From the NCBI GenBank assembly GCA_963720695.1, contig CAVRGG010000001.1, positions 1,212,633 through 1,276,632 on the forward strand: a stretch of DNA of 64,000 bases, read 5' to 3'. The notes beneath the pieces were generated by a model. It saw only the letters and a program-made list of their open reading frames with translations, ran no database searches and was not told the DNA's origin. Below, in pieces: positions 45,551 through 53,538 of the stretch. How positions within the stretch are numbered: position 1 is the stretch's first letter; every line of letters starts with the position of its first letter. This stretch comes from UBA668 sp963720695 (GTDB lineage: Bacteria > Actinomycetota > Acidimicrobiia > Acidimicrobiales > Ilumatobacteraceae). The position numbers and the translations under genes are program-made.

Positions 45551-46500
45551 CGCGCGTCCTCCAAGCGAACCCGGGGATTGAGGAAGGCGATCAACAGGTC
45601 CGCCAAGAGCGTCGACAACATGTAGACGATGCCGACGAGCAGCACCGCGCCCTGCAACACGGGGATGTCCTTGGAGCCGACGGCGATCAGCATCGTCGAC
45701 CCGAGACCCGAGTAGTTGAAGACCTTCTCGACGCCGATGATGCCGCCGAAGAGGTAGCCGATCTGGACGCTGATGACCGTGATCGTCGGGGCCAGAGCGT
45801 TGCGCAGGATGTGGCGTCGCATCACCTGGCCGCTGGACAGACCCTTCATCGTCGCCGTCCGTGTGTAGTCGCTGTGGAGCGCGTTGATGACCCCGGCTCT
45901 CGACATTCGGGCGATGTAGCCGAAGTAGGCGATCACCATCGCCATCGCCGGCACCAGCAGGTATTCGAGCTGTCCGATCACCGATGTGCCGGCCGGTGGG
46001 TTGGCGTACACCTTGCCGAGCTTCCAGTGCACGCAGAAGATGGAGAGCAGCACGGCGGCGGTGACGAACTCGGGGATCGACGACGTGGCCAGACCGACGG
46101 TGACGACGGCGCGATCGGAGAGCTTGTCCTGACGGCGGGCGGCGAAGATGCCGGCGATGATCGAGATCGGGATGGTGATCACGAACGCCAGCAATGCCAG
46201 CTTGCCGGAGCGGAACAGCGCCGGGAAGATGATGCCCGTGACCTTGCTGCCGCTCTGGTAGGAGTCGCCGAAGTGCAGCGTCACCAGATTCTTCATCGAG
46301 GTGAGGTACTGACGCAGAAGGGGCCGGTCGGTCCCGAGGCGATGGTTGAAGGCAGCGACGTCCTCCTTCGGCGCGAAGGGTCCCAGGATCTTGCGACCGA
46401 CGTCGCCGGGGAGCACGTTGACGATCGCGAACACGATGGTCGCGAGCAACCACAGCGTGATGAGTGCCGACACCAGACGACGTAACAGATAGCGACCCAT
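45547..46500 (-). CDS. ABC permease, DppB/OppB type
   Basis: 317 residues with six transmembrane helices. The N-terminus MGRYLLRRLVSALITLWLLA, the ILGPFAPKEDVAAFNHRLG segment and the EAA loop (YTRTATMKGLSSGQVMRRHILRN begins near residue 210) are standard for dipeptide/oligopeptide importers. It is the first permease gene after the binding-protein gene, from which a 113-bp gap with a stem-loop separates it. The substrate may be a peptide, but family-5 systems also carry other small osmolytes and opine-like compounds. Confidence 0.9.
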   Translation of the reverse strand: MGRYLLRRLVSALITLWLLATIVFAIVNVLPGDVGRKILGPFAPKEDVAAFNHRLGTDRPLLRQYLTSMKNLVTLHFGDSYQSGSKVTGIIFPALFRSGKLALLAFVITIPISIIAGIFAARRQDKLSDRAVVTVGLATSSIPEFVTAAVLLSIFCVHWKLGKVYANPPAGTSVIGQLEYLLVPAMAMVIAYFGYIARMSRAGVINALHSDYTRTATMKGLSSGQVMRRHILRNALAPTITVISVQIGYLFGGIIGVEKVFNYSGLGSTMLIAVGSKDIPVLQGAVLLVGIVYMLSTLLADLLIAFLNPRVRLEDAR

Positions 46501-46528
46501 GAGTTCCCTTCTAGGTGGAAGGTGACGC

Positions 46529-46592
46529 GATGCAACCTAGCCGAGTGCACCGAGCCCCTCGGCGGGGCCCGGCGCGCTCGGCTGGTCGCATC
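46529..46592. promoter_or_regulatory. intercistronic stem-loop between binding-protein and permease genes
   Basis: GATGC-AACC-TAGCCGAG (46529-46545) pairs imperfectly with CTCGGCT-GGT-CGCATC (46577-46592), with a small inner hairpin GCCCC/GGGGC (46554-46568). Stem-loops here are common in ABC importer operons, where they protect the upstream binding-protein message or reduce read-through so that the binding protein is made in excess. Confidence 0.5.
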
Positions 46593-46613
46593 ATCGTGCT
46601 GCCGGCGGCAGGC

Positions 46614-48311
46614 TCAGGCGGTGAAGCCGGCCTTGCCGACGTAGTAGTGACCGAGTCCCGTGGCGACGATGCCGGTGACCTTGTTGGAGTACGCGGTCAG
46701 CGAGTCGTAGAAGTACATGATCACGTACGGCACGTCCTCGTTGGCGATCTTCTGGATGTCCGAGATCGGTGCTTTGCGGCTCTCGAGGTCGAGCGCTGCC
46801 TGGTAGGTCTTCACCGCGGCGTTGAACGGCTCGGAGATGTAGTGCGCCGAGTTCCACTCGCCCGTGGCGTAGGCCTTGACGAGGTAGACGTCGGGGGTAC
46901 CACGGTTGCCGTAGTCGACGATGCCGAAGTCCTTGCCGCCGTCGCAGCCGGCAGGGGCGACCTCGGAGTCGTACACCTTGCACCACTCGTCGTAGAAGGT
47001 GTCGGTGCTCTCCACGTTCAGGGTGACGTCCATGCCGATGTCCTTGAGCTGGCTCTGCATGAGCTCGGCCAACTGCGGGATCTCGAGCAGCTTGGGCACG
47101 TACATGGTGGCCTTGAGCCCGGACTTGCCGGCGTCGGCCAGCAACTGCTTGGCCTTCTCCACGTCGCGCGTGCGCTGCGGCTGGGCCGAGTCGAAGTACG
47201 GGTAGACCGGGGCGATCGGGTGATCGTTGCCGATCTGGCCACGACCCTGGAGCAGCGTGTCGATGAGCGGCTGGCGGTCGATGCCGAGAGCGACGGCCTG
47301 ACGGACGCGGACGTCCTTGAAGTCGCTCGTGTCGTCGCGTGTGTTCATCCACAGCTGCCGGTGGGCGGCGCCCTCGATGGACACGATGGTGAGGTTCGGA
47401 TCGGCGAACAGCGCCTCCGAGCCGACCACCGCGAAGCCGACGATCGCGTCCGATGCCCCACCCTGGAGACCGGAGATGATCGTGGCGATGTCGTCGGAGA
47501 AGATGAACTCCACCGTGTCGAGGTACGGCTTGCCGTTCCACCAGTCAGGGTTGGCCTCGAACGTTGCACCGGTGGCCACGTCGTACTTGGTCAGCTTGAA
47601 GGGGCCGGTGCCCGCGGGGCGCTGGTCGAGGGTGGTGCCGGTCTCGTAGTCGGCAGGAGTGATCAGCGACTGCGGGTTGTAGATCGACATCTGGTAGGGG
47701 AACTGGCCGTCGGGAGCGTTGAGCGTGATGGAGACGGTGTTGTCGTCGACCGCCTTGCCGGCACCGGCGACGATGTACGCCTTCAGGTTGCCCACGGCCA
47801 AGCGGTCCAGCGTGGCGACGACGTCGGCGGCCGTGAACGGCGAACCGTCGTGCCACTTCACACCCTGGCGGAGCTTGAACGTCCACTCGCTGCCGTCGGC
47901 GTTGGGCTCCCAGGACTCGGCGAGCATCGGGGCCAGGTCGGCGCCGTCACCCTTGCCGCAGAGGTACTCGAAGCTCGTGGCCGCGATGGTGTACGAGCCG
48001 AGGTTGTCCATGGCCACCGGGTCGATCGGACTGCCCGGACGCTGCGAGCCGATGCGGAGCGTGCCGCCCTGCTTGATGTCGCCGGCGGCGACGGTGGTGT
48101 CCACCATCGTGTCGCCGGGTGCCTTCGTGTCGCCGCTGGCGGCTGTGGTGGGGCTCGACGTGCTGTCGCTGCCGCACGAGGCGATGACGCTGCCCATCAC
48201 GGCGGCACTGATTCCCAACATCGTGCCGCGAGCGACGAACGCTCGGCGGGAGATGCTGCCCTTCGTGTACGACTCGATGAGTTCGGTCTCATCGGGACTG
48301 AACTGGTCCAT
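46614..48311 (-). CDS. ABC substrate-binding lipoprotein, family 5, Tat-exported
   Basis: 565 residues. The N-terminus has a twin-arginine signal (SISRRAFVAR, Arg22-Arg23), a hydrophobic stretch and a lipobox ending at Cys46 (SVIASC), so it is a Tat-exported lipoprotein on the outer face of the membrane. A Ser/Thr-rich linker follows, then an SBP_bac_5 domain from about 85 (GGTLRIGSQRPG, WTFKLRQGVKWHDGSPFTAADV, PAGTGPFKLTKYD). The ATG at 48311 has GGGGGAG 3 nt upstream. It heads the importer operon and diverges from the second MttB-type gene across 204 bp with a strong dyad, implying uptake of the compound demethylated by this locus. Confidence 0.9.
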   Translation of the reverse strand: MDQFSPDETELIESYTKGSISRRAFVARGTMLGISAAVMGSVIASCGSDSTSSPTTAASGDTKAPGDTMVDTTVAAGDIKQGGTLRIGSQRPGSPIDPVAMDNLGSYTIAATSFEYLCGKGDGADLAPMLAESWEPNADGSEWTFKLRQGVKWHDGSPFTAADVVATLDRLAVGNLKAYIVAGAGKAVDDNTVSITLNAPDGQFPYQMSIYNPQSLITPADYETGTTLDQRPAGTGPFKLTKYDVATGATFEANPDWWNGKPYLDTVEFIFSDDIATIISGLQGGASDAIVGFAVVGSEALFADPNLTIVSIEGAAHRQLWMNTRDDTSDFKDVRVRQAVALGIDRQPLIDTLLQGRGQIGNDHPIAPVYPYFDSAQPQRTRDVEKAKQLLADAGKSGLKATMYVPKLLEIPQLAELMQSQLKDIGMDVTLNVESTDTFYDEWCKVYDSEVAPAGCDGGKDFGIVDYGNRGTPDVYLVKAYATGEWNSAHYISEPFNAAVKTYQAALDLESRKAPISDIQKIANEDVPYVIMYFYDSLTAYSNKVTGIVATGLGHYYVGKAGFTA

Positions 48312-48461
48312 GTACTCCCCCAAATTGTGTGTGTACGACGGCGAAAGTTCACGCGCCGGTGGTGCGACCGTAGCCGGAATCGACATTTTTGGTCAACCGG
48401 CACGGAGTGGGGCGAACATAGTCAGCACAGGGGTGCGGGTCAACCTTCGAATGTGAATATT

Positions 48462-48477
48462 TGGTACGGTCGTACCA
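48462..48477. promoter_or_regulatory. 7-2-7 palindrome between importer and MttB-type genes
   Basis: TGGTACG-GT-CGTACCA has perfect 7-bp arms and sits 39 bp before the MttB copy 2 start, in the divergent region shared with the importer operon. The layout resembles GntR-type operators. Weaker relatives occur at 38409-38424 and 35995-36010. Confidence 0.6.
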
Positions 48478-48515
48478 GGTTCGCACGGGGGTCGCGCGTC
48501 CCGAAGGAGATCGCC

Positions 48516-50066
48516 ATGTCCGAGATCGACGCTGCGCCCACCCGAACCCGCTCCGGCCGCGCCGCTCGTGTGGCGGCTCGCTCGGGTGCCGGCGCGCGTC
48601 CGATCGCTCCCGCGTTCATCACCCGCGAGATCCCGCCCTACGAACTGCTGAGCGAGGAAGGTCTCCATTCCGTGGAGGCCCACGGCGACCGCCTGCTCGC
48701 CGAGATCGGCATCGAGTTCCACGACGACCCGGAAGCGCTGCAGCTCTTCCGCGACGCCGGCGCCACGGTCGACGGCGTCACCGTCCGCTTCGATCCCGGC
48801 CACGTGCGCGCCCTGTGCGCGACCGCGCCGCGGGAGTTCACGCAGCTCGCGAGGAACCCGGCCCACCATGTCCAGATCGGTGGCAACCACGTGGTGCTCG
48901 CGCCCACCTACGGCTCGCCGTTCGTGCGCGACCTCGCCGGCGGCCGCCGCTACGGCACGATCCAGGACTTCGAGAACTTCGTCAAGCTCACCTACAGCAC
49001 CCCCTGGCTGCACCACTCGGGCGGCACCGTCTGCGAGCCCACCGACGTCCCGGTGAACAAGCGCCACCTCGACATGGTCTACGCGCACCTCCGCTACAAC
49101 GACAAGCCCTTCATGGGATCCGTCACCGCACCAGAGCGGGCGGCGGACAGCATCGAGATGGCCCGGATCGCGTTCGGCGCAGACGTGGTGGAGCGCAACT
49201 GCGTGATCCTCGGCAACGTCAACGTCAACTCGCCACTGGTCTGGGACGCGACCATGACCGGAGCGCTCAAGACCTACGCGCGGGCCAACCAGGCTCCCGT
49301 CGTCGTGCCCTTCATCCTGGGCGGGGCGATGGGACCGGTGACGACGGCAGGCGCCGTGGCCCAGGCACACGCCGAGACGCTCGTCGGTGTCGCCCTCGGT
49401 CAGTTGGTGCGGCCGGGGTCCCCCGTCATCTACGGCAACTTCCTGTCGTCGATGGCGCTGCGCAGTGGCAGCCCCACCTTCGGCATGCCCGAACCGGCAC
49501 TCGGGTCGCTGCTGGTGGGCCAGCTCGCCCGCCGCGTCGGCCTGCCGTTGCGGTGCTCGGGAGCGTTCACCTCGTCCAAGGTGGCCGACGGGCAGGCCAT
49601 GACCGAGTCAGCGGTCAGCATGATGTCGGCGCTGCTGTGCGGCGCGAACTTCATCCTCCACTCCGCCGGATGGTTGGAGGGTGGTCTGGCGATGGGCTAC
49701 GAGAAGTTCATGATGGACCTCGACCTGTGCGGCGCTGCGCACACCTATCTCAAGGGCGTCTCGCTCGACGAGGACCAGTTCGCCATCGACGGTTTCGCCG
49801 AGGTCGGTCCCGGCAAGCACTTCTTCGGTTCGCAGCACACGCTGCGCCACTACCAGACCGCGTTCTACGAGCCGTCGCTCAGCGACAACACCTCCTTCGA
49901 GCAGTGGCGCGACGCCGGCGAACAACCCTCCGAGCAGCGCGCCGCGGCGATGGTGCGCGAGACGCTCGCCACGTATGAGGCACCACCGATCGACGACGCC
50001 GTCGACGCCGAACTGCGCGAGTTCGTCGCCCGCCGCAAGGCGTCGATGACCGACCAGTGGTACTGA
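48516..50066 (+). CDS. MttB-superfamily (non-pyrrolysine) methyltransferase, copy 2
   Basis: 516 residues, only moderately similar to copy 1 but with the same landmarks: LLSEEGLHSVEAHGDRLLAE, the LAPTYGSPFVRD loop, HHSGGTVCEPTDVPVNKRHL, NVNSPLVWD, HSAGWLEGGLAMGYEKFMMD and GPGKHFFGSQHTLRHYQ. No in-frame amber codon is present. The N-terminal Arg/Ala-rich tail is usual. GAAGGAGA lies 5 nt before the ATG. It should transfer a methyl from a quaternary amine or sulfonium to a corrinoid or other acceptor; no corrinoid protein is encoded nearby. The flavin oxidoreductase gene follows after 19 bp, so the two are an operon. Confidence 0.85.
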   Translation: MSEIDAAPTRTRSGRAARVAARSGAGARPIAPAFITREIPPYELLSEEGLHSVEAHGDRLLAEIGIEFHDDPEALQLFRDAGATVDGVTVRFDPGHVRALCATAPREFTQLARNPAHHVQIGGNHVVLAPTYGSPFVRDLAGGRRYGTIQDFENFVKLTYSTPWLHHSGGTVCEPTDVPVNKRHLDMVYAHLRYNDKPFMGSVTAPERAADSIEMARIAFGADVVERNCVILGNVNVNSPLVWDATMTGALKTYARANQAPVVVPFILGGAMGPVTTAGAVAQAHAETLVGVALGQLVRPGSPVIYGNFLSSMALRSGSPTFGMPEPALGSLLVGQLARRVGLPLRCSGAFTSSKVADGQAMTESAVSMMSALLCGANFILHSAGWLEGGLAMGYEKFMMDLDLCGAAHTYLKGVSLDEDQFAIDGFAEVGPGKHFFGSQHTLRHYQTAFYEPSLSDNTSFEQWRDAGEQPSEQRAAAMVRETLATYEAPPIDDAVDAELREFVARRKASMTDQWY

Positions 50067-50085
50067 GGCGACGAGGCCACCGGCG

Positions 50086-52140
50086 ATGAACGACCCGACC
50101 CGATCGGCGGATCCGCTCCTCCAGCCCTTCCAGCTGAAGCACCTGCGGCTGAAGAACCGGGTGATGAGCACCTCGCACGAGCCCGCGTACAGCGAGGACG
50201 GGATGCCCAAGGAACGCTACGCGGCGTACCACGCCGAGAAGGCCAAGGGTGGGCTCGCACTGACCATGACGGCGGGCACCGCAGTCGTCAGCCCGGACAG
50301 CCCTCCGGCGTTCGGCAACCTCTTCGCGTACGCCGACGAGATCGTGCCGTGGATCCGGCGGATGACCGACGCGATCCACGAGCACGACTGCGCCGCCATG
50401 ATCCAGATCAGCCACCTCGGTCGGCGCACCGGTTGGGGCCAGGACGACTGGCTGCCCGTGGTCGCGCCCTCGCGCCTGCGCGAGGCGGCGCACCGCTCGC
50501 ATCCCAAGGAGGCCGAACCCTGGGACATCCGGCGGATCATCGAGCAGTACGCGGACGCCGCCGAACGGATGAAGGCGGGTGGCATGGACGGCATCGAGGT
50601 GGAGGCGTACGGGCACCTCTTCGACCAGTTCCTCTCCCCCGCCACCAACCACCGCACCGACGAGTGGGGCGGCTCGTTCGAGCATCGCATGCGATTCCCG
50701 CTCGCGGTGCTCCACGCCATCCGCGAACGCGTGGGCCCCGAGTTCATCGTCGGTGTCCGCATGGTCATCGACGAACGTCTTCCCGACGGCATCGACACGC
50801 GTGCCGGCCTCGACGCCGTCCAGCGCTTCGCTGCGGAAGGTCTGATCGACTTCGTCAACGTCATCCGCGGCAGCATCGCCAACGACGCACGACTCGCAGA
50901 GGTGATCCCGCTGCACGGGATGCCATCGGCACCACACCTCGACTTCGCCGGTCTCGTCCGCGAGCACACCGACATCGCCGTCTTCCACGCGTCCAAGGTG
51001 GACGACGTCGCCACCGCCCGACACGCGATCCGCGAGGGAATGGTCGACATGATCGGCATGACCCGCGCCCATCTCGCCGACCCGTATCTCGTGACCAAGA
51101 TCCAGCTCGGCCAGGAGGCGACCATCCGCCCCTGCGTCGGCGCGACCTACTGCCTCGACCGCATCTATCAGGCCGGCGAAGCGCTGTGCATCCACAACGC
51201 AGCGACGGGCCGCGAGTTGTCGATGCCACATGTCATCGACCGAGCCGAGACGGCGCGCCGCGTGGTCGTCGTCGGCGCCGGGCCCGGCGGGCTCGAGGCC
51301 GCAAGGGTCTGTGCCGAGCGCGGTCACGTGGTGACGGTGCTCGAAGCGATGCCGTGGGCCGGAGGGCAGCTCCGCCTGGCGGCCCGCAATCCGCGAAGGC
51401 GCGATCTCATGGGCATCATCGACTGGCGCGAGTCCGAGCTGGCCCGGCTGGGGGTCGAGGTTCGCTACGACACGTACGCCGACGCCGCCACTGTGGCAGC
51501 GCTCTCGCCCGATGTGGTGATCGTCGCCACCGGTGGTCTCCCACAGAACCCGTCAGTGGAGGCCGGCGCCGACCTCATGGTCAACGCGTGGGACGTCGTC
51601 GGCGGCGACGCCCGACTCGCCGGCGACGTGATCATCTACGACGACGACGGGTCCCACTCGGCGATGACCACGGCCGAGATGCTCGCCCGCCAGGGTGTCC
51701 GTCTCGAACTGGTCACGCCGGAACGCACGATGGGCGTCGATGTCGGCGGGCTCAACCTGGTGCCGTACGCAAAGGCACTCAACGAGGCCGACGTGCGCGT
51801 CACACTGAACCAGCGTGTGATGTCGATCACCCGCCGATCCGATGGGCGGCTCGCGGTCGACATCGGCAGCGACCACTCGCCCGTGCGCCACACCCGCATC
51901 GTCGACGCTGTCGTCGGCGACCACGGCGTCCTGGCCAACGACGAGCTCTACCTGGAGCTGGTGCCGACGTCGGTGAACCTCGGCGAGGTCGACCATGGCG
52001 CGCTGATCCACGGGACCCCGCAAGCGGTGCACACGAACGAGGCCGGGGCGTACCAGCTCTTCCGCATCGGCGACGCGGTCGCCGGCCGCAACATCCACGC
52101 TGCGATCTACGACGCGCTGCGGCTCTGCAAGGACCTCTAG
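50086..52140 (+). CDS. TMADH/N-methylproline demethylase-like flavin oxidoreductase
   Basis: 684 residues. The N-terminal old-yellow-enzyme barrel (residues 10-370; NRVMSTSHEPAYSEDGMP, GMDGIEVEAYGHLFDQFLSP) carries FMN and the C-terminal half has FAD/NAD-binding folds (RRVVVVGAGPGGLEAARVC). Length and plan match N-methylproline demethylase (StcD) and dimethylglycine demethylase subunit DgcA, relatives of trimethylamine dehydrogenase. The iron-sulfur region reads CVGATYC..C with Cys350, Cys356 and Cys368; the second Cys of the usual four is Ala353, so a classical 4Fe-4S ligand set is not evident. It fits oxidative N-demethylation after the MttB step. The stop shares CTAG with the convergent DddP-like gene. 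Confidence 0.83.
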   Translation: MNDPTRSADPLLQPFQLKHLRLKNRVMSTSHEPAYSEDGMPKERYAAYHAEKAKGGLALTMTAGTAVVSPDSPPAFGNLFAYADEIVPWIRRMTDAIHEHDCAAMIQISHLGRRTGWGQDDWLPVVAPSRLREAAHRSHPKEAEPWDIRRIIEQYADAAERMKAGGMDGIEVEAYGHLFDQFLSPATNHRTDEWGGSFEHRMRFPLAVLHAIRERVGPEFIVGVRMVIDERLPDGIDTRAGLDAVQRFAAEGLIDFVNVIRGSIANDARLAEVIPLHGMPSAPHLDFAGLVREHTDIAVFHASKVDDVATARHAIREGMVDMIGMTRAHLADPYLVTKIQLGQEATIRPCVGATYCLDRIYQAGEALCIHNAATGRELSMPHVIDRAETARRVVVVGAGPGGLEAARVCAERGHVVTVLEAMPWAGGQLRLAARNPRRRDLMGIIDWRESELARLGVEVRYDTYADAATVAALSPDVVIVATGGLPQNPSVEAGADLMVNAWDVVGGDARLAGDVIIYDDDGSHSAMTTAEMLARQGVRLELVTPERTMGVDVGGLNLVPYAKALNEADVRVTLNQRVMSITRRSDGRLAVDIGSDHSPVRHTRIVDAVVGDHGVLANDELYLELVPTSVNLGEVDHGALIHGTPQAVHTNEAGAYQLFRIGDAVAGRNIHAAIYDALRLCKDL

Positions 52141-53402
52141 CCTCCCCTCCCGTCCTCCCACGGGAAGCGGTCGAGTCGGACCGGGCCGTCCTCGGTGACG
52201 AGCACCTGGGATTCCAGCTTCACCGCTTCGCCCACACCGTCGAGCGCGGTGAGGCTCTCCACGCAGAGCACCATGCCGGGCTCCAGGCAACCTTGGGGCG
52301 GGCTGAACGCCGCGGCGTCCCACGCCACGTGGGTGGCGACGCTCGGCCACTCGTCGGCGAGGCCGACGCCGTGGAACGCGAGGCCGTAGTTGCGGGCGAC
52401 GAACCGATCGGGGATCCGCCAGCTGCGCGCGTTGAACTCCTCGAAGGTGACGCCCGGTCGGAGCAGGTCGATGTTGTGCTCGACCTGCTCGACCGCGTGG
52501 CGGTACAGGTCGTGCTGGGCAGCCGTGAACGCTGACCCGCCCGCGGTCCACGTGCGGGAGAGGTCGGCGCAGTAACCGTAGGGCCCGACCATGTCGCAGT
52601 CGACGGCGACCAGATCGCCGGCCGCGACCGGCCGCGCCGATGCCTGCTGGTACCACGGATTGGTGCGGGGACCGCTCGTGAGCAGACGTGTCTCGATGTA
52701 CTCGCCGCCGTAGCGGATGTTCTCGTGGTGCAGCTCGGCCCAGATCTCGAGCTCGGTCCTCCCCGGCTCGCTCCGTCGGCGCATCCGCTCGATCGCGGCC
52801 TCGCACACGCGCACCGACCACACCATCAACTCGATCTCGTCGGGCGACTTGACGGCTCGCGCGTGTTCGGTGATCCGCTGCCCCTCCACGACCTCGACGC
52901 CGGCGCGCCGTAGCGCATCGAGCGCCGGCGGCTCGCACTTGTCGACGGCCAGACGCAGGGACCCGTCGCCGTGCTCCTTCAGCACGTCGACGATCTCCGC
53001 AGCCCAGTGGGTGGCGCGCACCTCCACGTCGCCGCCGTAGAGGTAGATGAAATTGGTCGCCACCCGCGCCTCGTCGACCACGGGTGACGCCCGAGCGAGG
53101 TGCTCGGAGCCCTTGTACGCGAAGTCGAGCGCCAGGCCCTCGGCGAACACGACGGCGTAGTGGGACGAGTTGTGCATCATCCACACCGGCATGTTCGACA
53201 CATCGAGTGCGTAGGCGATGTTGACGGGGTCGTAGAGCAGGATGGCCTGGCACCCGTGCGTCGCGAGTCCGGCGCGGAGGCGCTCGATGCGGTGGCGCAC
53301 CGCCCGCTCCCGCGTGGCCGCATCGACCGGGCTGGCGAGCGGACGATCGGCGCTCACGAGGTCCAGATGGGACACGTCCCAGGTCGGCAACCAGCGGCGC
53401 AT
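52137..53402 (-). CDS. DddP-like M24-family metalloenzyme (DMSP lyase family candidate)
   Basis: 421 residues of the creatinase/aminopeptidase-P fold. Segments such as YDPVNIAYALDVSNMPVW, GGEYIETRLLTSGPRTNPW, DMVGPYGYCADLSRTW and FHGVGLADEWP resemble the DMSP lyase DddP much more than peptidases. Metal positions are Asp268, Asp270, Asp280, His344, Glu382 and Glu397, and Asp350 lies six residues after the His, where DddP has its catalytic Asp. Spacing agrees with the DddP residue set I recall (295/297/307/371/377/406/421). DddP cleaves dimethylsulfoniopropionate to DMS and acrylate. A different betaine- or peptide-type substrate remains possible. TAAGTT lies 6 nt before the ATG, and an IclR-type site is near its -35 region. 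Confidence 0.75.
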   Translation of the reverse strand: MRRWLPTWDVSHLDLVSADRPLASPVDAATRERAVRHRIERLRAGLATHGCQAILLYDPVNIAYALDVSNMPVWMMHNSSHYAVVFAEGLALDFAYKGSEHLARASPVVDEARVATNFIYLYGGDVEVRATHWAAEIVDVLKEHGDGSLRLAVDKCEPPALDALRRAGVEVVEGQRITEHARAVKSPDEIELMVWSVRVCEAAIERMRRRSEPGRTELEIWAELHHENIRYGGEYIETRLLTSGPRTNPWYQQASARPVAAGDLVAVDCDMVGPYGYCADLSRTWTAGGSAFTAAQHDLYRHAVEQVEHNIDLLRPGVTFEEFNARSWRIPDRFVARNYGLAFHGVGLADEWPSVATHVAWDAAAFSPPQGCLEPGMVLCVESLTALDGVGEAVKLESQVLVTEDGPVRLDRFPWEDGRGG

Positions 53403-53437
53403 CGGGCAAACTTAGAGCGCGCCGGTCCTCCCTGGTT

Positions 53438-53472
53438 GTTCCGTATCGTGGAGTTGTTCCACCAGGCGGAAC
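53438..53472. promoter_or_regulatory. two tandem IclR-type operator sites between dddP-like and fhs
   Basis: Site B, GTTCC-ACCAGGC-GGAAC (53456-53472), has perfect 5-bp arms; site A, GTTCC-GTATCGT-GGAGT (53438-53454), is degenerate; their starts are 18 bp apart. Site B ends 7 nt before the TATTCT -10 of fhs (53480-53485), and site A covers the -35 region of the dddP-like gene. The same 17-bp element precedes iclR at 57147-57163. Confidence 0.7.
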
Positions 53473-53538
53473 GATGCGCTATTCTCGGGACGATCGTTCC
53501 CTCAACGTCGAGGGAGTGCCGTCCTCCAGGGGGTAACC

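Noticed and set aside
38457..50066. Pyrrolysine (in-frame TAG) use in the MttB-type genes
   Set aside because: Neither frame contains an internal TAG, and both run at normal family length, so they are non-Pyl homologues.
52137..53402. Calling the M24 gene creatinase or Xaa-Pro dipeptidase
   Set aside because: Creatinase lacks the metal ligands, which are all present here, and the DxD pattern plus surrounding blocks fit DddP better than prolidases.
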